The notes: generated from the letters alone by a model not told the origin. A stretch of 64,000 bases of DNA from Xylanimonas ulmi (GCF_004216535.1 NZ_SGWX01000001.1:434001-498000); one strand, 5' to 3'. Counted from the first letter of the stretch, positions 25,732 to 40,270 are shown. Translations and numbers: made by a program.

Positions 25732-27267
25732 ATGACCGACGTCACCCGTCTGTCCGCCGCGGCTCTGGCGGACCGCCTCGCCGCGGGCGAGGTCACGAGC
25801 GTCGAGGCCACGGCAGCCCACCTGGACCGGATCGCCGCCGTCGACGGCCAGGTCCACGCGTTCCTGCACGTCTCGGCCGACGCGGCGCTCGCCACCGCGC
25901 GCGACGTCGACGCGCGCCGCGGCGCGGGCGAGCGGCTGCACCCGCTGGCGGGCGTCCCGATCGCGGTCAAGGACGTCGTCGTCACCCAGGGCATGCCCAC
26001 CACTGCGGGCTCGAAGATCCTCGAGGGCTGGGTGCCGCCGTATGACGCGACGCTCGTCGAGCGGATCAAGGCCGCCGGGCTGCCGATCCTCGGCAAGACC
26101 AACATGGACGAGTTCGCCATGGGGTCGAGCACCGAGCACTCGGCGTACGGCGACACGCACAACCCGTGGGACCTGGACCGCATCCCTGGCGGCTCGGGCG
26201 GCGGCTCGGCGGCGGCGGTCGCGGCCTTCGAGGCGCCGTTGGCGATCGGCACCGACACGGGCGGCTCGATCCGCCAGCCTGGAGCGGTGACGGGCACGGT
26301 GGGCGTCAAGCCCACGTACGGCGGGGTCTCGCGCTACGGCCTCATCGCGATGGCCTCGAGCCTTGACCAGGCCGGCCCGGTCACCCGCACGGTGCTCGAC
26401 TCGGCTCTGCTGCACGAGCTCATCGGCGGGCACGACCCGCGCGACTCGACGTCGATCCCTGAGCCGCTGCCGTCCCTGGTGGACGCGGCGCGGCTCGGCG
26501 CGAGCGGCGACCTGTCGGGGGTGCGGGTCGGCGTCGTGACGCAGTTGCAGGGCGAGGGCTATCAGGCGGGCGTCCTGGACCGCTTCCATGAGTCGCTGGC
26601 CCTGCTGGAGAAGGCAGGCGCCGAGCTGGTCGAGGTCTCCTGCCCGCACTTCCCCTACGCGCTCGACGCGTACTACCTGATCATGCCCGCCGAGGCGTCG
26701 AGCAACCTCGCCAAGTTCGACGGCATGCGCTTCGGGCTGCGCGTCGTGCCCACGCAGGGTCCGGTGACCGCCGAGCGCGTCATGGCCGCCACGCGCGGCG
26801 CGGGGTTCGGCGACGAGGTCAAGCGCCGCGTGATCCTCGGCACCTACGCGCTGAGCGCCGGGTACTACGACGCCTACTACGGCAGCGCCCAGAAGGTGCG
26901 CACGCTCATCCAGCGCGACTTCGCCGCCGCGTTCGCCCAGGCCGACGTCCTGGTCAGCCCTACGGCCCCGACGACGGCGTTCAAGCTGGGCGAGAAGCTC
27001 GACGACCCGCTCGCGATGTACCTCAACGACGTCGCCACCATTCCCGCCAACCTCGCGGGCGTCCCGGGCATCTCGGTGCCCAACGGCGTCGCCACGCCGC
27101 CCGACGGGAGCAACCCCCTGCCGACCGGATTCCAGATCCTGGCGCCGGCCAAGGCCGACGACCGCCTGTACCGTGTCGGCGCCGCACTCGAGCGCCTGCT
27201 CGAGGCGCAGTGGGGCGCGCCCCTGCTCGCGCAGGCGCCCGACCTGACGGCCCAGGCGCCGGCCTGA
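25732..27267 (+). CDS. gatA: Asp-tRNA(Asn)/Glu-tRNA(Gln) amidotransferase subunit A
   Basis: GatA (511 residues) is the amidase-signature subunit that frees ammonia from glutamine for transamidation of Glu-tRNA(Gln) or Asp-tRNA(Asn). The triad is visible: Lys80 in [10 protein letters not shown], a serine in [10 protein letters not shown] (about 155) and the nucleophile Ser179 in [28 protein letters not shown] and [11 protein letters not shown] are GatA-specific. GAGGAGTGAG before the ATG supplies the ribosome site from within gatC. Confidence 0.96.
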   Translation: MTDVTRLSAAALADRLAAGEVTSVEATAAHLDRIAAVDGQVHAFLHVSADAALATARDVDARRGAGERLHPLAGVPIAVKDVVVTQGMPTTAGSKILEGWVPPYDATLVERIKAAGLPILGKTNMDEFAMGSSTEHSAYGDTHNPWDLDRIPGGSGGGSAAAVAAFEAPLAIGTDTGGSIRQPGAVTGTVGVKPTYGGVSRYGLIAMASSLDQAGPVTRTVLDSALLHELIGGHDPRDSTSIPEPLPSLVDAARLGASGDLSGVRVGVVTQLQGEGYQAGVLDRFHESLALLEKAGAELVEVSCPHFPYALDAYYLIMPAEASSNLAKFDGMRFGLRVVPTQGPVTAERVMAATRGAGFGDEVKRRVILGTYALSAGYYDAYYGSAQKVRTLIQRDFAAAFAQADVLVSPTAPTTAFKLGEKLDDPLAMYLNDVATIPANLAGVPGISVPNGVATPPDGSNPLPTGFQILAPAKADDRLYRVGAALERLLEAQWGAPLLAQAPDLTAQAPA

Positions 27268-27293
27268 CGAACGAGAAGACGGAGAACGAAACC

Positions 27294-28802
27294 GTGTCAG
27301 TGAGCACGCCCGCACTCGTCGACTACGCCGACGCCGTCAAGCGCTACGACCCGGTGCTCGGCATCGAGGTCCACGTCGAGCTCGGCACCCGCACCAAGAT
27401 GTTCTGCGCGGCCGAGGTGTCCTTCGGCGCCGATCCCAACACGCAGACGACGCCGGTCAGCCTCGGCCTGCCCGGGGCCCTGCCCGTCGTCAACGGCGTC
27501 GCGGTCGAGTACGCCATCCGCATCGGCCTGGCCCTCAACTGCCAGATCGCCGAGACGTGCCGGTTCGCCCGGAAGAACTACTTCTACCCGGACGTTCCGA
27601 AGAACTTCCAGACCTCGCAGTACGACGAGCCGATCGCCTACGACGGCTGGGTCGACGTCGAGCTCGACGACGGCGCCATCTTCCGCGTCGAGATCGAGCG
27701 CGCGCACATGGAGGAGGACGCCGGCAAGAACACGCACGTCGGCGGCGCCACCGGGCGCATCCACGGCGCCGAGTACTCGCTGGTCGACTACAACCGCGCG
27801 GGCATCCCGCTCGTGGAGATCGTCACCAAGCCCATCGAGGGCGCCGGTGAGCGCGCCCCCGAGGTGGCCCGCGCGTACGTGCAGACGCTGCGCGACATCT
27901 TCCGCGCGCTGGAGGTGTCCGAGGCCCGCATGGAGCGTGGGAACGTGCGCGCCGACGTCAACGTCTCGCTGCGCCCCACGCCGCAGGACAAGCTCGGCAC
28001 GCGCTCCGAGACCAAGAACGTCAACTCGTTCCGCTCGGTCGAGCGCACGGTGCGCTTCGAGATCTCGCGTCAGGCGGCGATCCTCGACGCGGGCGACGCC
28101 GTCGTCCAGGAGACCCGGCACTTCCACGAGGACACCGGCACGACGTCGTCGGGCCGGGTGAAGTCCGACGCCGAGGACTACCGCTACTTCCCCGAGCCGG
28201 ACCTGGTGCCGGTCGCGCCCAGCCGCGAGTGGGTCGAGCGGATCCGCGCGACGCTGCCCGAGCTGCCCGCGGCGCGCCGTCGTCGGCTGCAGGGGGAGTG
28301 GGGCTACGCCGACGCCGAGATGCGCGACGTCGTCAACGCCGGCGCCGTCGAGCTCATCGAGGCGACGGTCGCCGGGGGCGCCAGCCCCGCGGCGGCGCGC
28401 AAGTGGTGGATGGGCGAGCTCGCGCGGCACGCCAAGCAGGCGGAGGTCAGCCTCGACGAGGTCGCGATCACGCCCGCTCAGATCGCGCAGCTCCAGGCGC
28501 TGGTCGACGCCGGGCGCATCAACGACAAGCTCGCGCGCCAGGTGCTTGACGGCGTCTTGGCCGGGGAGGGCGACCCCGAGGCGGTCGTCGTCGCGCGCGG
28601 CCTGGAGGTCGTGTCCGACGACGGCGCGCTGCTCGCCGCCGTCGACGCGGCGCTGGCCGCGCAGCCCGACATCGTCGAGAAGGTCCGGGGCGGCAACCTG
28701 GGGCCGGTCGGCGCGATCATCGGGGCCGTCATGAAGGCCACGAAGGGGCAGGCCGACGCCAAGCGCGTGCGCGAGCTGGTCCTTGAGCGCATCGGCTCTT
28801 GA
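27294..28802 (+). CDS. gatB: Asp-tRNA(Asn)/Glu-tRNA(Gln) amidotransferase subunit B
   Basis: GatB (502 residues) binds the misacylated tRNA and activates its side chain. [25 protein letters not shown] and [14 protein letters not shown] are conserved GatB/GatE blocks. The C-terminal GatB/YqeY tail ([16 protein letters not shown] ... [17 protein letters not shown]) is complete. GTG 27294 follows GAGAAGACGGAG by a normal spacing. It closes the gatCAB operon; no other gene is inserted, unlike Mycobacterium where pfkA lies between gatA and gatB. Confidence 0.96.
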   Translation: MSVSTPALVDYADAVKRYDPVLGIEVHVELGTRTKMFCAAEVSFGADPNTQTTPVSLGLPGALPVVNGVAVEYAIRIGLALNCQIAETCRFARKNYFYPDVPKNFQTSQYDEPIAYDGWVDVELDDGAIFRVEIERAHMEEDAGKNTHVGGATGRIHGAEYSLVDYNRAGIPLVEIVTKPIEGAGERAPEVARAYVQTLRDIFRALEVSEARMERGNVRADVNVSLRPTPQDKLGTRSETKNVNSFRSVERTVRFEISRQAAILDAGDAVVQETRHFHEDTGTTSSGRVKSDAEDYRYFPEPDLVPVAPSREWVERIRATLPELPAARRRRLQGEWGYADAEMRDVVNAGAVELIEATVAGGASPAAARKWWMGELARHAKQAEVSLDEVAITPAQIAQLQALVDAGRINDKLARQVLDGVLAGEGDPEAVVVARGLEVVSDDGALLAAVDAALAAQPDIVEKVRGGNLGPVGAIIGAVMKATKGQADAKRVRELVLERIGS

Positions 28803-28817
28803 GGGACGGAGGACGCC

Positions 28818-29417
28818 GTGACCCGGAGTCCTGAGCTCCACGGCGAGATGGTGCGCCTGCGGCCGCTTGAGTCTCGTGACGCGCAGCGCCTGTGGGACAG
28901 CCTGCAGGACCCGGAGGGCATGCGTCAGACGGGCACGACGGCGTCGTTCACGCGCGCGCAGATCGACGAGTGGGCGGCCAGCGTCAGCGACCGTCCCGGG
29001 CGGTATGACTGGGCGATCACGCCCGGCGCCGTCCGGGACGGGGCGCCGGTGAGCGACGACCTGATCGGCGAGATCGTGCTGAACGACATCGACGAGATCG
29101 CTCGCTCGGCCAACCTGCGCCTGCAGATGCTGCCCGACTACCGCGGGCGCGGCTACGGGCGCGAGGCGATCTGGGAGGTGCTGCGCTTCGCGTTCCACGG
29201 TGTGCGCGTCGACGGCGAGCACGAGCCCGGTCCGGGCCTGCACCGCGTGTCCCTGCAGGTCTTGAGCATCAACCCGCGCGCCCGGGCGCTGTACGAGTCG
29301 CTGGGCTTCCGCGAGGAGGGCCGGCTGCGCGACGCGTACCGCGACGGCGACGGCTGGGCGGACGCCATCGTCATGAGCATCCTGGAGGACGAGTACTGGG
29401 CCGCCGCAGGCCACTGA
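28818..29417 (+). CDS. GNAT acetyltransferase, RimJ/RimL type
   Basis: A 199-residue GNAT of the group that acetylates protein N-termini or small molecules. LRPLESRDAQRLWDSLQDPEG at the start, LQMLPDYRGRGYGREAIWE for the acetyl-CoA loop, and INPRARALYESLGFREEGRLRDAY at the end are standard for RimJ/L-like enzymes. It is 15 bases after gatB, with GAGGGACGGAGG before the GTG, so it is probably in the same operon. Substrate unknown. Confidence 0.85.
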   Translation: MTRSPELHGEMVRLRPLESRDAQRLWDSLQDPEGMRQTGTTASFTRAQIDEWAASVSDRPGRYDWAITPGAVRDGAPVSDDLIGEIVLNDIDEIARSANLRLQMLPDYRGRGYGREAIWEVLRFAFHGVRVDGEHEPGPGLHRVSLQVLSINPRARALYESLGFREEGRLRDAYRDGDGWADAIVMSILEDEYWAAAGH

Positions 29418-29425
29418 CCACCCCC

Positions 29426-29504
29426 GCGAGGTACCGCTTCCGCGGCGAGATACCGTTCCTCGGCGCCGTATCCCGCCTCCGGTGACCGGATTCCGGTATC
29501 TCGC
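29426..29504. repeat. 79-bp interspersed palindromic element, copy 2
   Basis: The copy has the same length, terminal inverted repeat (GCGAGGTACCG to CGGTATCTCGC) and inner direct repeat (29445-29455) as the copy in mnmA. The two are identical through ATACCGTTCCTCGGCGCCG and ACCGGATTCCGGTATCTCGC. This one is intergenic, starting 9 bases after the GNAT stop and about 90 bases before malic enzyme. Confidence 0.85.
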
Positions 29505-29594
29505 GGGAGGGGTGGGGTGGGTTGCGGTGGGGCGGGGTTCGGAGAAGCATCCTCTGGGACTCGACAACGGTCGGGCGACGAGAGGACGCAGACG

Positions 29595-31067
29595 ATGACG
29601 ATGCCCAGTCCCAGCTACACGATCACCTTGCGCGTCGAGGCCCCGGCCAGTCAGCGCGCGACGAGCGAGATCGTCCACGAGGTGGTCGCGGCGGGGGCAG
29701 CGGTGATGGGCGTCGACGTCGTCGACTCCCATCCCGCCACGATCGTCGTCGACGTCACCTGTGACACCGTCGACAGCGAGCACGGCGAGCGCATCGTCGC
29801 GGCGCTCGACGCCCTCGACGGCGTGCGGGTGCTCAAGATGTCGGACTCGACGTTCCTCATGCACCTCGGCGGCAAGATCGAGGTCACCCCCAAGGTGCCG
29901 CTCAAGACCCGCCGTGACCTGTCACGCGCCTATACCCCCGGGGTGGCGCGTGTCTGCCTGGCGATCGCCGACCATCCCGAGGACGCGCGCCGCCTGACCA
30001 TCAAGCGCAATACGGTCGCGGTGGTCACCGACGGCACCGCCGTGCTCGGCCTGGGCGACATCGGACCCCAGGCGGCGATGCCGGTCATGGAGGGCAAGGC
30101 CGCGCTCTTCAAGCAGTTCGCGGGCGTCGACGCGTGGCCGCTGGCGCTCGACACCACCGACACCGAGGAGATCATCCGCACGGTCAAGGCGATCGCGCCA
30201 GGATTCGGCGGCGTCAACCTCGAGGACATCTCCGCGCCGCGCTGTTTCGAGATCGAGCGGCGACTGCGCGCGGAGCTCGACATCCCCGTCTTCCACGACG
30301 ACCAGCACGGCACCGCCATCGTGGTGCTCGCGGCCCTGATCAACGCGCTCAAGGTCGTCGACAAGGCGATCGGCGACGTGCGGATCGCGGTGTCCGGAGT
30401 CGGCGCCGCTGGCAGCGCCATCGTCCGCCTCCTGCTGGCCCAGGGGGCCACCGACATCATCGCGTTCGACCGCCACGCCGCGCTCACGGCCGAGTCGGCC
30501 GCACGCGACGAGAACCGCCAGTGGCTGTTCGCGCACACCAATCCGACAGGCTTCCGGGGAACGCTCAGGCAAGGGCTGATCGGCGCCGACGTCTTCATCG
30601 GCGTCTCGGCCGCCAACATCCTCGACGGCGCGGACATCGCTCGGATGAACGATCGCGCCATCGTGTTCGCGCTGGCCAACCCGACGCCTGAGGTCGACCC
30701 CATCGCGGCGGGCGAGGTCGCCACCGTCGTCGCCAGCGGCCGCAGCGACTACCCGAACCAGATCAACAACGTCCTGGTGTTCCCGGGGCTGTTCCGCGGC
30801 CTGCTCGACTCGGGCGCGCGCCATATCGACGACGAGATGCTGCGTGTCGCGGCGGTGGCCATCGCGGGGGTCGTGGGGGACGACGAGCTCAACTCGGCGT
30901 ACATCATCCCCAGCGTGTTCGACACGCGCGTCGCCGAGGCGGTCGCCGAGGCCGTCTCAGCCGCGCACCTGCGCACCCACCCCGTGGACGAGCGACGCGC
31001 GCACGACGCCGAGCACCTCGCGCACCAGGTCGATCGGGCGCTGCGGCCGGGGGCGCTCGGCCGTTGA
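29595..31067 (+). CDS. NAD(P)-dependent malic enzyme with N-terminal ACT-like domain
   Basis: A 490-residue oxidative-decarboxylating malate dehydrogenase giving pyruvate, CO2 and NAD(P)H. Residues 1-80 form an ACT-like regulatory domain (YTITLRVEAPAS ... GVDVVDSHPATIVVDVTC). The catalytic part has RAYTPGVARVC, TAVLGLGDIGP, the metal-binding EDISAPRCFEIE and FHDDQHGTAIV, the NAD-binding GVGAAGSAI and ALANPTPEVDP. Length fits the bacterial ACT-malic enzyme group. ATG 29595 is preceded by GAGAGGACGCAGACG. Cofactor preference is not decided from sequence. Confidence 0.92.
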   Translation: MTMPSPSYTITLRVEAPASQRATSEIVHEVVAAGAAVMGVDVVDSHPATIVVDVTCDTVDSEHGERIVAALDALDGVRVLKMSDSTFLMHLGGKIEVTPKVPLKTRRDLSRAYTPGVARVCLAIADHPEDARRLTIKRNTVAVVTDGTAVLGLGDIGPQAAMPVMEGKAALFKQFAGVDAWPLALDTTDTEEIIRTVKAIAPGFGGVNLEDISAPRCFEIERRLRAELDIPVFHDDQHGTAIVVLAALINALKVVDKAIGDVRIAVSGVGAAGSAIVRLLLAQGATDIIAFDRHAALTAESAARDENRQWLFAHTNPTGFRGTLRQGLIGADVFIGVSAANILDGADIARMNDRAIVFALANPTPEVDPIAAGEVATVVASGRSDYPNQINNVLVFPGLFRGLLDSGARHIDDEMLRVAAVAIAGVVGDDELNSAYIIPSVFDTRVAEAVAEAVSAAHLRTHPVDERRAHDAEHLAHQVDRALRPGALGR

Positions 31068-31154
31068 CGACGTCGGGCCGGCGCGCGGGCGGCGTGACGG
31101 TTTCTCGCGTCGCGGACCCCAGCGGCGCTCAGAGTCCGAGAGTGCGACCATCGG

Positions 31155-32681
<1,527 letters not shown>

Positions 32682-32740
32682 CGGGTCAGCCTGCGGACGG
32701 GGGGCATCCACCCTGCGGACGCCGGCGTAGGGTTACCGCC

Positions 32741-34603
32741 ATGAGTCGGCCCCTGCGCTCCCGTACCTCGACCCACGGCCGCAACATGGCGGGTGCGCGC
32801 GCCCTGTGGCGCGCGACCGGCATGGGCGCCGAGGACTTTGGAAAGCCGATCATCGCGATCGCCAATTCCTACACCCAGTTCGTCCCCGGGCACGTCCACC
32901 TCAAGGACATGGGTGACCTGGTGGGGTCGGCGATCCGCGAGGCCGGCGGCGTCGCCAAGGAGTTCAACACCATCGCCGTCGACGACGGCATCGCGATGGG
33001 CCACGGCGGCATGCTCTACTCGCTGCCCAGCCGCGACCTCATCGCGGACAGCGTCGAGTACATGGTCAACGCGCACACGGCCGACGCGCTGGTGTGCATC
33101 TCCAACTGCGACAAGATCACGCCCGGCATGCTCAACGCCGCCCTGCGCCTGAACATCCCCACGATCTTCGTCTCCGGCGGGCCCATGGAGGCCGGCAAGG
33201 CGGTCGTGGCCGACGGCGTGGCCAAGACGCACCTGAACCTCATCAGCGCGATCAACTACTCGGCCGACGACAACGTCTCCGACAGCGCCTTGGGCCTCGT
33301 CGAGGAGAACGCCTGCCCCACGTGCGGGTCGTGCTCGGGCATGTTCACCGCCAACTCGATGAACTGCCTGACCGAGGCGCTGGGCCTGTCGCTGCCGGGC
33401 AACGGCTCGACGCTCGCGACGCACACCGCGCGCAAGGACCTGTTCCTTGAGGCGGGCCGCACCATCGTCGACCTCGCCAAGCGCTACTACGAGGACGCCG
33501 ACGACGCCGCGGCTCCCCGGGGCATCGCCACCAAGGCCGCCTTCACCAACGCCATGACGCTCGACGTCGCCATGGGCGGCTCGACCAACACGGTGCTGCA
33601 CATCCTCGCCGCCGCCCAGGAGGCCGAGGTTGACTTCACGCTCGACGACATCGACGCGATCAGCCGCCGCGTGCCGTGCCTGAGCAAGGTCGCGCCGAAC
33701 CACCCCGACTTCCACATGGAGGACGTGCACCGCGCGGGCGGCATCCCCGCGCTGCTGGGCGAGCTCGACCGCGCGGGCCTGCTGGACCACGCGGTGACCT
33801 CGGTCCACACCCCGACGCTGCGCGCGTGGCTCGACGACTGGGACATCCGCGGTGGCAAGGCGACCGAGCGCGCGACCGCTCTGTTCCACGCCGCGCCGGG
33901 AGGCGTGCGCACCACCCAGGCCTTCTCGACGTCGAACGTGTGGGAGTCGCTCGACACCGACGCGGCCACCGGCTGCATCCGCGACGTCGCACACGCCTAC
34001 ACGGTCGAGGGCGGCCTCGCGGTGCTCAAGGGCAACCTGGCGCAGGACGGCGCGATCATCAAGACCGCCGGCATCGACCCCGACGTCTTCCACTTCGTCG
34101 GCAAGGCCCTGGTGGTCGAGTCGCAGGAGCAGGCGGTCGAGAAGATCCTCACCAAGCAGGTCGAGCCGGGCCACGTCGTCGTCGTGCGCTACGAGGGCCC
34201 CGCGGGCGGTCCCGGCATGCAGGAGATGCTCTACCCGACGTCGTTCATCAAGGGCCGCGGGCTCGGCAAGGTCGTCGCGCTCATCACCGACGGGCGCTTC
34301 TCGGGCGGCTCGTCCGGAATCTCGGTGGGCCACGTGTCCCCGGAGGCGGCGGCGGGCGGCACGATCGGCCTGGTCGAGGACGGCGACGAGATCGAGATCG
34401 ACGTCGAGTCGCGGATCATCCGGGTCAACGTGTCCGACGCGGTGCTCGCCGAGCGGCGCGCCAAGATGGAGGCGTCCGAGTTCCCGTGGACGCCCCAGGA
34501 GCGCGACCGGTACGTGTCGCCGGCGCTGCGCGCCTACGCCGCCATGGCGACGTCGGCCGACCGCGGCGCCGTGCGGGACGTTTCGCGTCTGCCGCGCCGC
34601 TAG
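32741..34603 (+). CDS. ilvD: Dihydroxy-acid dehydratase, E. coli IlvD type
   Basis: This enzyme of the Ile/Val pathway dehydrates dihydroxy-acids to 2-keto acids. It is 620 residues and follows the E. coli protein closely from [18 protein letters not shown] to [11 protein letters not shown]. Cluster-region cysteines are in [10 protein letters not shown] and [11 protein letters not shown]. The position where [2Fe-2S] enzymes have a third ligand reads [12 protein letters not shown] with no cysteine, as in the oxygen-sensitive [4Fe-4S] E. coli enzyme. The ATG is 7 bases after TAGGGT (32728-32733). A second, different dehydratase gene follows 79 bases downstream. Confidence 0.94.
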   Translation: MSRPLRSRTSTHGRNMAGARALWRATGMGAEDFGKPIIAIANSYTQFVPGHVHLKDMGDLVGSAIREAGGVAKEFNTIAVDDGIAMGHGGMLYSLPSRDLIADSVEYMVNAHTADALVCISNCDKITPGMLNAALRLNIPTIFVSGGPMEAGKAVVADGVAKTHLNLISAINYSADDNVSDSALGLVEENACPTCGSCSGMFTANSMNCLTEALGLSLPGNGSTLATHTARKDLFLEAGRTIVDLAKRYYEDADDAAAPRGIATKAAFTNAMTLDVAMGGSTNTVLHILAAAQEAEVDFTLDDIDAISRRVPCLSKVAPNHPDFHMEDVHRAGGIPALLGELDRAGLLDHAVTSVHTPTLRAWLDDWDIRGGKATERATALFHAAPGGVRTTQAFSTSNVWESLDTDAATGCIRDVAHAYTVEGGLAVLKGNLAQDGAIIKTAGIDPDVFHFVGKALVVESQEQAVEKILTKQVEPGHVVVVRYEGPAGGPGMQEMLYPTSFIKGRGLGKVVALITDGRFSGGSSGISVGHVSPEAAAGGTIGLVEDGDEIEIDVESRIIRVNVSDAVLAERRAKMEASEFPWTPQERDRYVSPALRAYAAMATSADRGAVRDVSRLPRR

Positions 34604-34682
34604 GTCGGCCCGGCCGCCGCCACGGCCTGGCGCTGTTGGGCCTGGCGCTGCGGGGCTCGGATGGCGGGCTTACGTTGCGGGT

Positions 34683-36392
34683 ATGGGGTCCGACAGCGGT
34701 GAGGGGCGCTCGCTCAAGCCTCGGTCGTGGCAGGTGACCGAGGGCCTGGAGGCGACCGCAGCGCGCGGAATGCTGCGCGCGGTGGGCATGGGCGACGACG
34801 ACTTCGACAAGCCGCAGATCGGGGTCGCCTCGTCATGGAACGAGATCACTCCGTGCAACTTGTCGCTCGACCGGCTCGCGCAGGCGTGCAAGGAGGGCGT
34901 GCACGCCGCGGGCGGGTACCCGCTCGAGTTCGGGACCATCTCGGTGTCTGACGGCATCTCGATGGGGCACGAGGGCATGCACTTCTCGCTCGTGTCGCGC
35001 GACGTCATCGCCGACTCGGTCGAGGTGGTCATGTCGGCCGAGCGGCTCGACGGGTCGGTGCTGCTGGCCGGGTGCGACAAGTCGCTGCCCGGCATGCTCA
35101 TGGCCGCGGCGCGGCTCGACCTGGCGAGCGTGTTCCTCTACGCCGGGTCGATCATGCCCGGCTGGGTCAGGCTGTCGGACGGCTCGGAGCGCCAGGTGAC
35201 CATCATCGACGCGTTCGAAGCCGTCGGGGCGTGCGCGCGCGGGCTCATGAGCGAGGAGGACGTCGGCCGCATCGAGCGCGCCATCTGCCCCGGCGAGGGC
35301 GCGTGCGGCGGCATGTACACCGCCAACACCATGGCCTCGGCGGCCGAGGCGCTCGGGATGTCGCTGCCGGGCTCGGCCGCGCCGCCGTCGGCCGACCGGC
35401 GGCGCGACGCCTGGGCGCACCGCTCGGGCGAGGCCGTCGTCAACCTGCTGCGCCAGGGGGTCACCGCCCGGCAGATCCTGACCAAGGAGGCGTTCGAGAA
35501 CGCCATCGCCGTCGTCATGGCCTTCGGTGGCTCGACCAACGCTGTGCTGCACCTGCTGGCCATCGCGCACGAGGCCGAGGTCGACCTCACGCTCGCCGAC
35601 TTCGACCGGATCGGCGACCGCGTGCCGCACCTGGGCGACCTCAAGCCGTTCGGGCGCTACGTCATGAACGACGTCGACCGGGTGGGCGGCGTGCCCGTGG
35701 TGATGAGGGCGCTGTTGGAGGCGGGCCTCGTGCACGGCGACGCCCTGACGGTGACGGGCCGGACGGTCGCGGAGAACCTCGCGGACATCGCCCCGCCCGA
35801 CCCTGACGGCGTCATCCTGCGCGCGATGGACAACCCGATCCACGCGACGGGCGGCATCACGATCCTGGGCGGATCGCTCGCGCCCGACGGCGCCGTCGTG
35901 AAGTCCGCGGGGTTCGCGCAGGACGTCTTCGAAGGGACTGCGCGCGTGTTCGAGCGCGAGCGCGCCGCGCTCGACGCCCTGGAGGACGGCACCATCACCG
36001 AGGGCGACGTCGTCGTCATCCGCTATGAGGGGCCCCAGGGCGGGCCGGGCATGCGCGAGATGCTCGCGATCACCGGGGCGATCAAGGGCGCCGGGTTTGG
36101 CAAGGACGTGCTGCTGGTCACCGACGGCCGGTTCTCGGGCGGCACCACGGGGCTGTGCGTGGGGCACATCGCCCCCGAGGCCGTCGACGGCGGCCCCATC
36201 GCGTTCGTGCGCGACGGTGACCGCATCCGCCTCGACGTGCGCGCCAAGACGCTCGACCTGCTGGTCGACGACGGCGAGCTCGCCGCCCGCCGCGAGGGCT
36301 GGGCGCCGCTCGCGCACCCGTACACGCGCGGTGTGCTCGCGAAGTACACGAAACTCGTGCAGTCCGCCTCGCGCGGCGCCGTCCTGGAGTGA
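34683..36392 (+). CDS. ilvD: Dihydroxy-acid dehydratase, three-cysteine ([2Fe-2S]-like) type
   Basis: A second enzyme of the same family, 569 residues, from a different branch. It has cysteines in [18 protein letters not shown] and [14 protein letters not shown], the three-ligand pattern of oxygen-tolerant [2Fe-2S] enzymes known from plants and mycobacteria. The C-terminal half carries [21 protein letters not shown], as expected. Its ATG lies 6 bases after TACGTT (34671-34676). It is the closer neighbour of ilvBNC and probably the ancestral pathway enzyme; the E. coli-type copy upstream may have been added. Direct proof of function for either is lacking, and a related sugar-acid dehydratase role is possible. 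Confidence 0.88.
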   Translation: MGSDSGEGRSLKPRSWQVTEGLEATAARGMLRAVGMGDDDFDKPQIGVASSWNEITPCNLSLDRLAQACKEGVHAAGGYPLEFGTISVSDGISMGHEGMHFSLVSRDVIADSVEVVMSAERLDGSVLLAGCDKSLPGMLMAAARLDLASVFLYAGSIMPGWVRLSDGSERQVTIIDAFEAVGACARGLMSEEDVGRIERAICPGEGACGGMYTANTMASAAEALGMSLPGSAAPPSADRRRDAWAHRSGEAVVNLLRQGVTARQILTKEAFENAIAVVMAFGGSTNAVLHLLAIAHEAEVDLTLADFDRIGDRVPHLGDLKPFGRYVMNDVDRVGGVPVVMRALLEAGLVHGDALTVTGRTVAENLADIAPPDPDGVILRAMDNPIHATGGITILGGSLAPDGAVVKSAGFAQDVFEGTARVFERERAALDALEDGTITEGDVVVIRYEGPQGGPGMREMLAITGAIKGAGFGKDVLLVTDGRFSGGTTGLCVGHIAPEAVDGGPIAFVRDGDRIRLDVRAKTLDLLVDDGELAARREGWAPLAHPYTRGVLAKYTKLVQSASRGAVLE

Positions 36393-36538
36393 CTCGGGCG
36401 CGAGCGTCCCGGAAAGGCGGCTTCCCGGGGCCGGTGGGCGACATCGCGGGACGCTCGGCGGGCGTGTCCGACGGCCGATCGGCGATCCCACGATGTGGGA
36501 AGCGCGCCACAAGAGGTGACACCCCGCGCCCAGCGGCG

Positions 36539-36680
36539 TAGGTTGCCGACATGCAGACGATCCGCCTCGTAGTACTTCCCGGGCGCGCTGGCTGACGCCA
36601 GACGTACCGACGGCCTCGTCAGCGCGCTCACCCTCCGATCGTCCCCGCAGCTCCACCAGGGGAACCCGGGGGGTTTTTTA
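36539..36680 (+). promoter_or_regulatory. ilvBNC leader: promoter, leader peptide and attenuator
   Basis: GTGACA (36516-36521), 17 bases, TAGGTT (36539-36544) would start transcription near the leader ATG at 36551. The transcript then reads a BCAA-rich leader peptide and, 65 bases after its stop, a C-rich/G-rich segment (36646-36673) followed by TTTTTT at 36674-36679, an intrinsic terminator. This is the layout of ribosome-mediated attenuation. The alternative antiterminator pairing was not resolved. A small hairpin (TCCCAC/GTGGGA, 36486-36500) lies before the promoter; the rest of 36393-36515 shows nothing clear. Confidence 0.7.
36551..36595 (+). CDS. ilv leader peptide MQTIRLVVLPGRAG
   Basis: The 14-codon frame holds one Ile, two Leu and two adjacent Val codons in six consecutive positions (IRLVVL), and includes the rare A/T-ending codons GTA, GTA and CTT in a GC-rich genome. 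Such peptides precede ilvB in other Actinobacteria. Stalling at these codons when branched-chain aminoacyl-tRNA is scarce would favour readthrough into ilvB. The ATG lies 6 bases after the -10 box, so the peptide is likely read from a leaderless end. Confidence 0.75.
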   Translation: MQTIRLVVLPGRAG

Positions 36681-36736
36681 CTGCCCCGCACCACCAGCAC
36701 CACCAGCACCGCACCACCGACTGGCAGGAGATTCCG

Positions 36737-38575
36737 ATGGCAACGCCGCACCCGAGCCCCGCACAGGTCGCCGCGCGCAGCACCGTCGTCGTCCCCGGCG
36801 CGCAGACGGCTCCGTCCGTCGCCGGCGAGACGATGTCGGGCGCGCAGGCCGTCGTCCGCTCGCTTGAGGAGGTCGGCGCGGAGGTCGTCTTCGGCATTCC
36901 CGGCGGCGCGATCCTGCCCGCGTACGACCCGCTGCTCGACTCCACGCGCCTGCGCCACATCCTGGTGCGCCACGAGCAGGGCGGCGGGCACGCGGCGTCG
37001 GGCTACGCGCACGCGACCGGCAAGGTCGGGGTCACGATGGCGACCTCGGGCCCCGGCGCCACCAACCTTGTGACGCCGCTGGCCGACGCCAACATGGACT
37101 CGATCCCGATGGTCGCCATCACGGGTCAGGTCGGCGCGGCGATGATCGGCACCGACGCGTTCCAAGAGGCCGACATCGTCGGCATCACGATGCCGGTCAC
37201 CAAACACTCCTACCTGGTGACCGACGCGGCCGACATCCCGCGCACCATCGCCGAGGCCTTTCACATCGCCGCGACGGGCCGCCCCGGCCCGGTGCTCGTG
37301 GACATCGCGAAGTCGGCGCTGCAGGCGAGCGCGCCGTTCGCCTGGTCGAACGAGCCCCGCCTGCCCGGCTACCACCCGGTGACCAAGCCGCACGCCAAGC
37401 AGGTGCGCGAGGCCGCGCGGCTGCTGGCGACCTCGCGGCGCCCCGTGCTGTACGTGGGCGGCGGCGTCATCCGGGCTCAGGCGTGGGAGGGCCTGCGCGC
37501 GCTGGTCGACCTGTCGGGGGCGCCGGTCGTGACCACGCTCATGGCGCGCGGCGCCGTGCCGGACACGCACCCGCAGCACCTGGGCATGCCCGGCATGCAC
37601 GGCACGGTCCCGGCCGTCGCGGCGCTGCAGAAGGCCGACCTCATCGTGGCGCTCGGCGCCCGGTTCGACGACCGCGTCACCGGCCAGCTCTCGTCGTTCG
37701 CGCCGCACGCCACCGTCGTGCACGCCGACATCGACCCGGCCGAGATCGGCAAGAACCGCACGGCGGACGTGCCCATCGTCGGCGACCTGCGCGAGGTGCT
37801 GGGCGACCTGGCGCCCGCGCTGCGGGCCGAGCACGAGCGGGTCGGGCTGCCGGACCTCGCCGGCTGGTGGCGCCAGATCGACGAGTGGCGCAAGACCTAC
37901 CCGCTCGGCTACACCCCGACGGCCGACGGGCTGCTGTCGCCCCAGCACGTGATCCAACGGCTGGGCGAGGTCAACGGCCCCGACACGGTCTTCGTCTCGG
38001 GCGTCGGACAGCACCAGATGTGGGCGTCGCAGTTCATCACCTACGAGCACCCGCGCACGTGGATCAACTCCGGCGGCCTGGGCACCATGGGTTACGCGGT
38101 CCCCGCGGCCATGGGCGCCAAGGTCGGGCGCCCGGACGCGAACGTGTGGGCGATCGACGGCGACGGCTGCTTCCAGATGACCAACCAGGAGCTGGCCACC
38201 TGCACGATCAACGACATCCCCATCAAGGTGGCGCTGATCAACAACAGCTCACTCGGCATGGTGCGCCAGTGGCAGACGCTCTTCTACGAGGAGCGCTACT
38301 CGAACACCGACCTGCACACAGGGCACGGCACGATGCGCGTGCCGGACTTCGTCAAGCTCGCCGAGGCGTACGACGCCGTCGGCATCCGCGTCGAGAGGGC
38401 GTCCGACGTCGACGACGCGATCCGCCGCGCCAACGAGGTCGACGACCGGCCCGTCGTCGTCGACTTCACCGTCTCGCGCGACGCGCTGGTGTGGCCCATG
38501 GTCGCGGCCGGCGTGAGCAACGACGAGATCCAGTACGCCCGCGGCATCTCGCCGTCCTGGGACCGAGAGGATTAA
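36737..38575 (+). CDS. ilvB: Acetolactate synthase large subunit
   Basis: The 612-residue catalytic subunit condenses pyruvate with pyruvate or 2-ketobutyrate. It uses ThDP, held by [15 protein letters not shown] and the catalytic Glu in [28 protein letters not shown] and the FAD-region GMHGTVPAV are typical. About 25 Ala/Pro-rich residues precede the conserved start at [15 protein letters not shown]. The ATG has AGGAGATTCCG before it. It heads ilvBNC and lies behind the attenuator. Confidence 0.97.
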   Translation: MATPHPSPAQVAARSTVVVPGAQTAPSVAGETMSGAQAVVRSLEEVGAEVVFGIPGGAILPAYDPLLDSTRLRHILVRHEQGGGHAASGYAHATGKVGVTMATSGPGATNLVTPLADANMDSIPMVAITGQVGAAMIGTDAFQEADIVGITMPVTKHSYLVTDAADIPRTIAEAFHIAATGRPGPVLVDIAKSALQASAPFAWSNEPRLPGYHPVTKPHAKQVREAARLLATSRRPVLYVGGGVIRAQAWEGLRALVDLSGAPVVTTLMARGAVPDTHPQHLGMPGMHGTVPAVAALQKADLIVALGARFDDRVTGQLSSFAPHATVVHADIDPAEIGKNRTADVPIVGDLREVLGDLAPALRAEHERVGLPDLAGWWRQIDEWRKTYPLGYTPTADGLLSPQHVIQRLGEVNGPDTVFVSGVGQHQMWASQFITYEHPRTWINSGGLGTMGYAVPAAMGAKVGRPDANVWAIDGDGCFQMTNQELATCTINDIPIKVALINNSSLGMVRQWQTLFYEERYSNTDLHTGHGTMRVPDFVKLAEAYDAVGIRVERASDVDDAIRRANEVDDRPVVVDFTVSRDALVWPMVAAGVSNDEIQYARGISPSWDRED

Positions 38576-38577
38576 CG

Positions 38578-40177
<1,600 letters not shown>

Positions 40178-40270
40178 GGAGTGCAGCGTAGGCGGGGGCG
40201 AGCGCAGCGAGTCCCCGCCGGAGCGGAGCCCCGAAGGCGCGCGGCCATGGGGTCTGCGCGCTGAGGAGTG

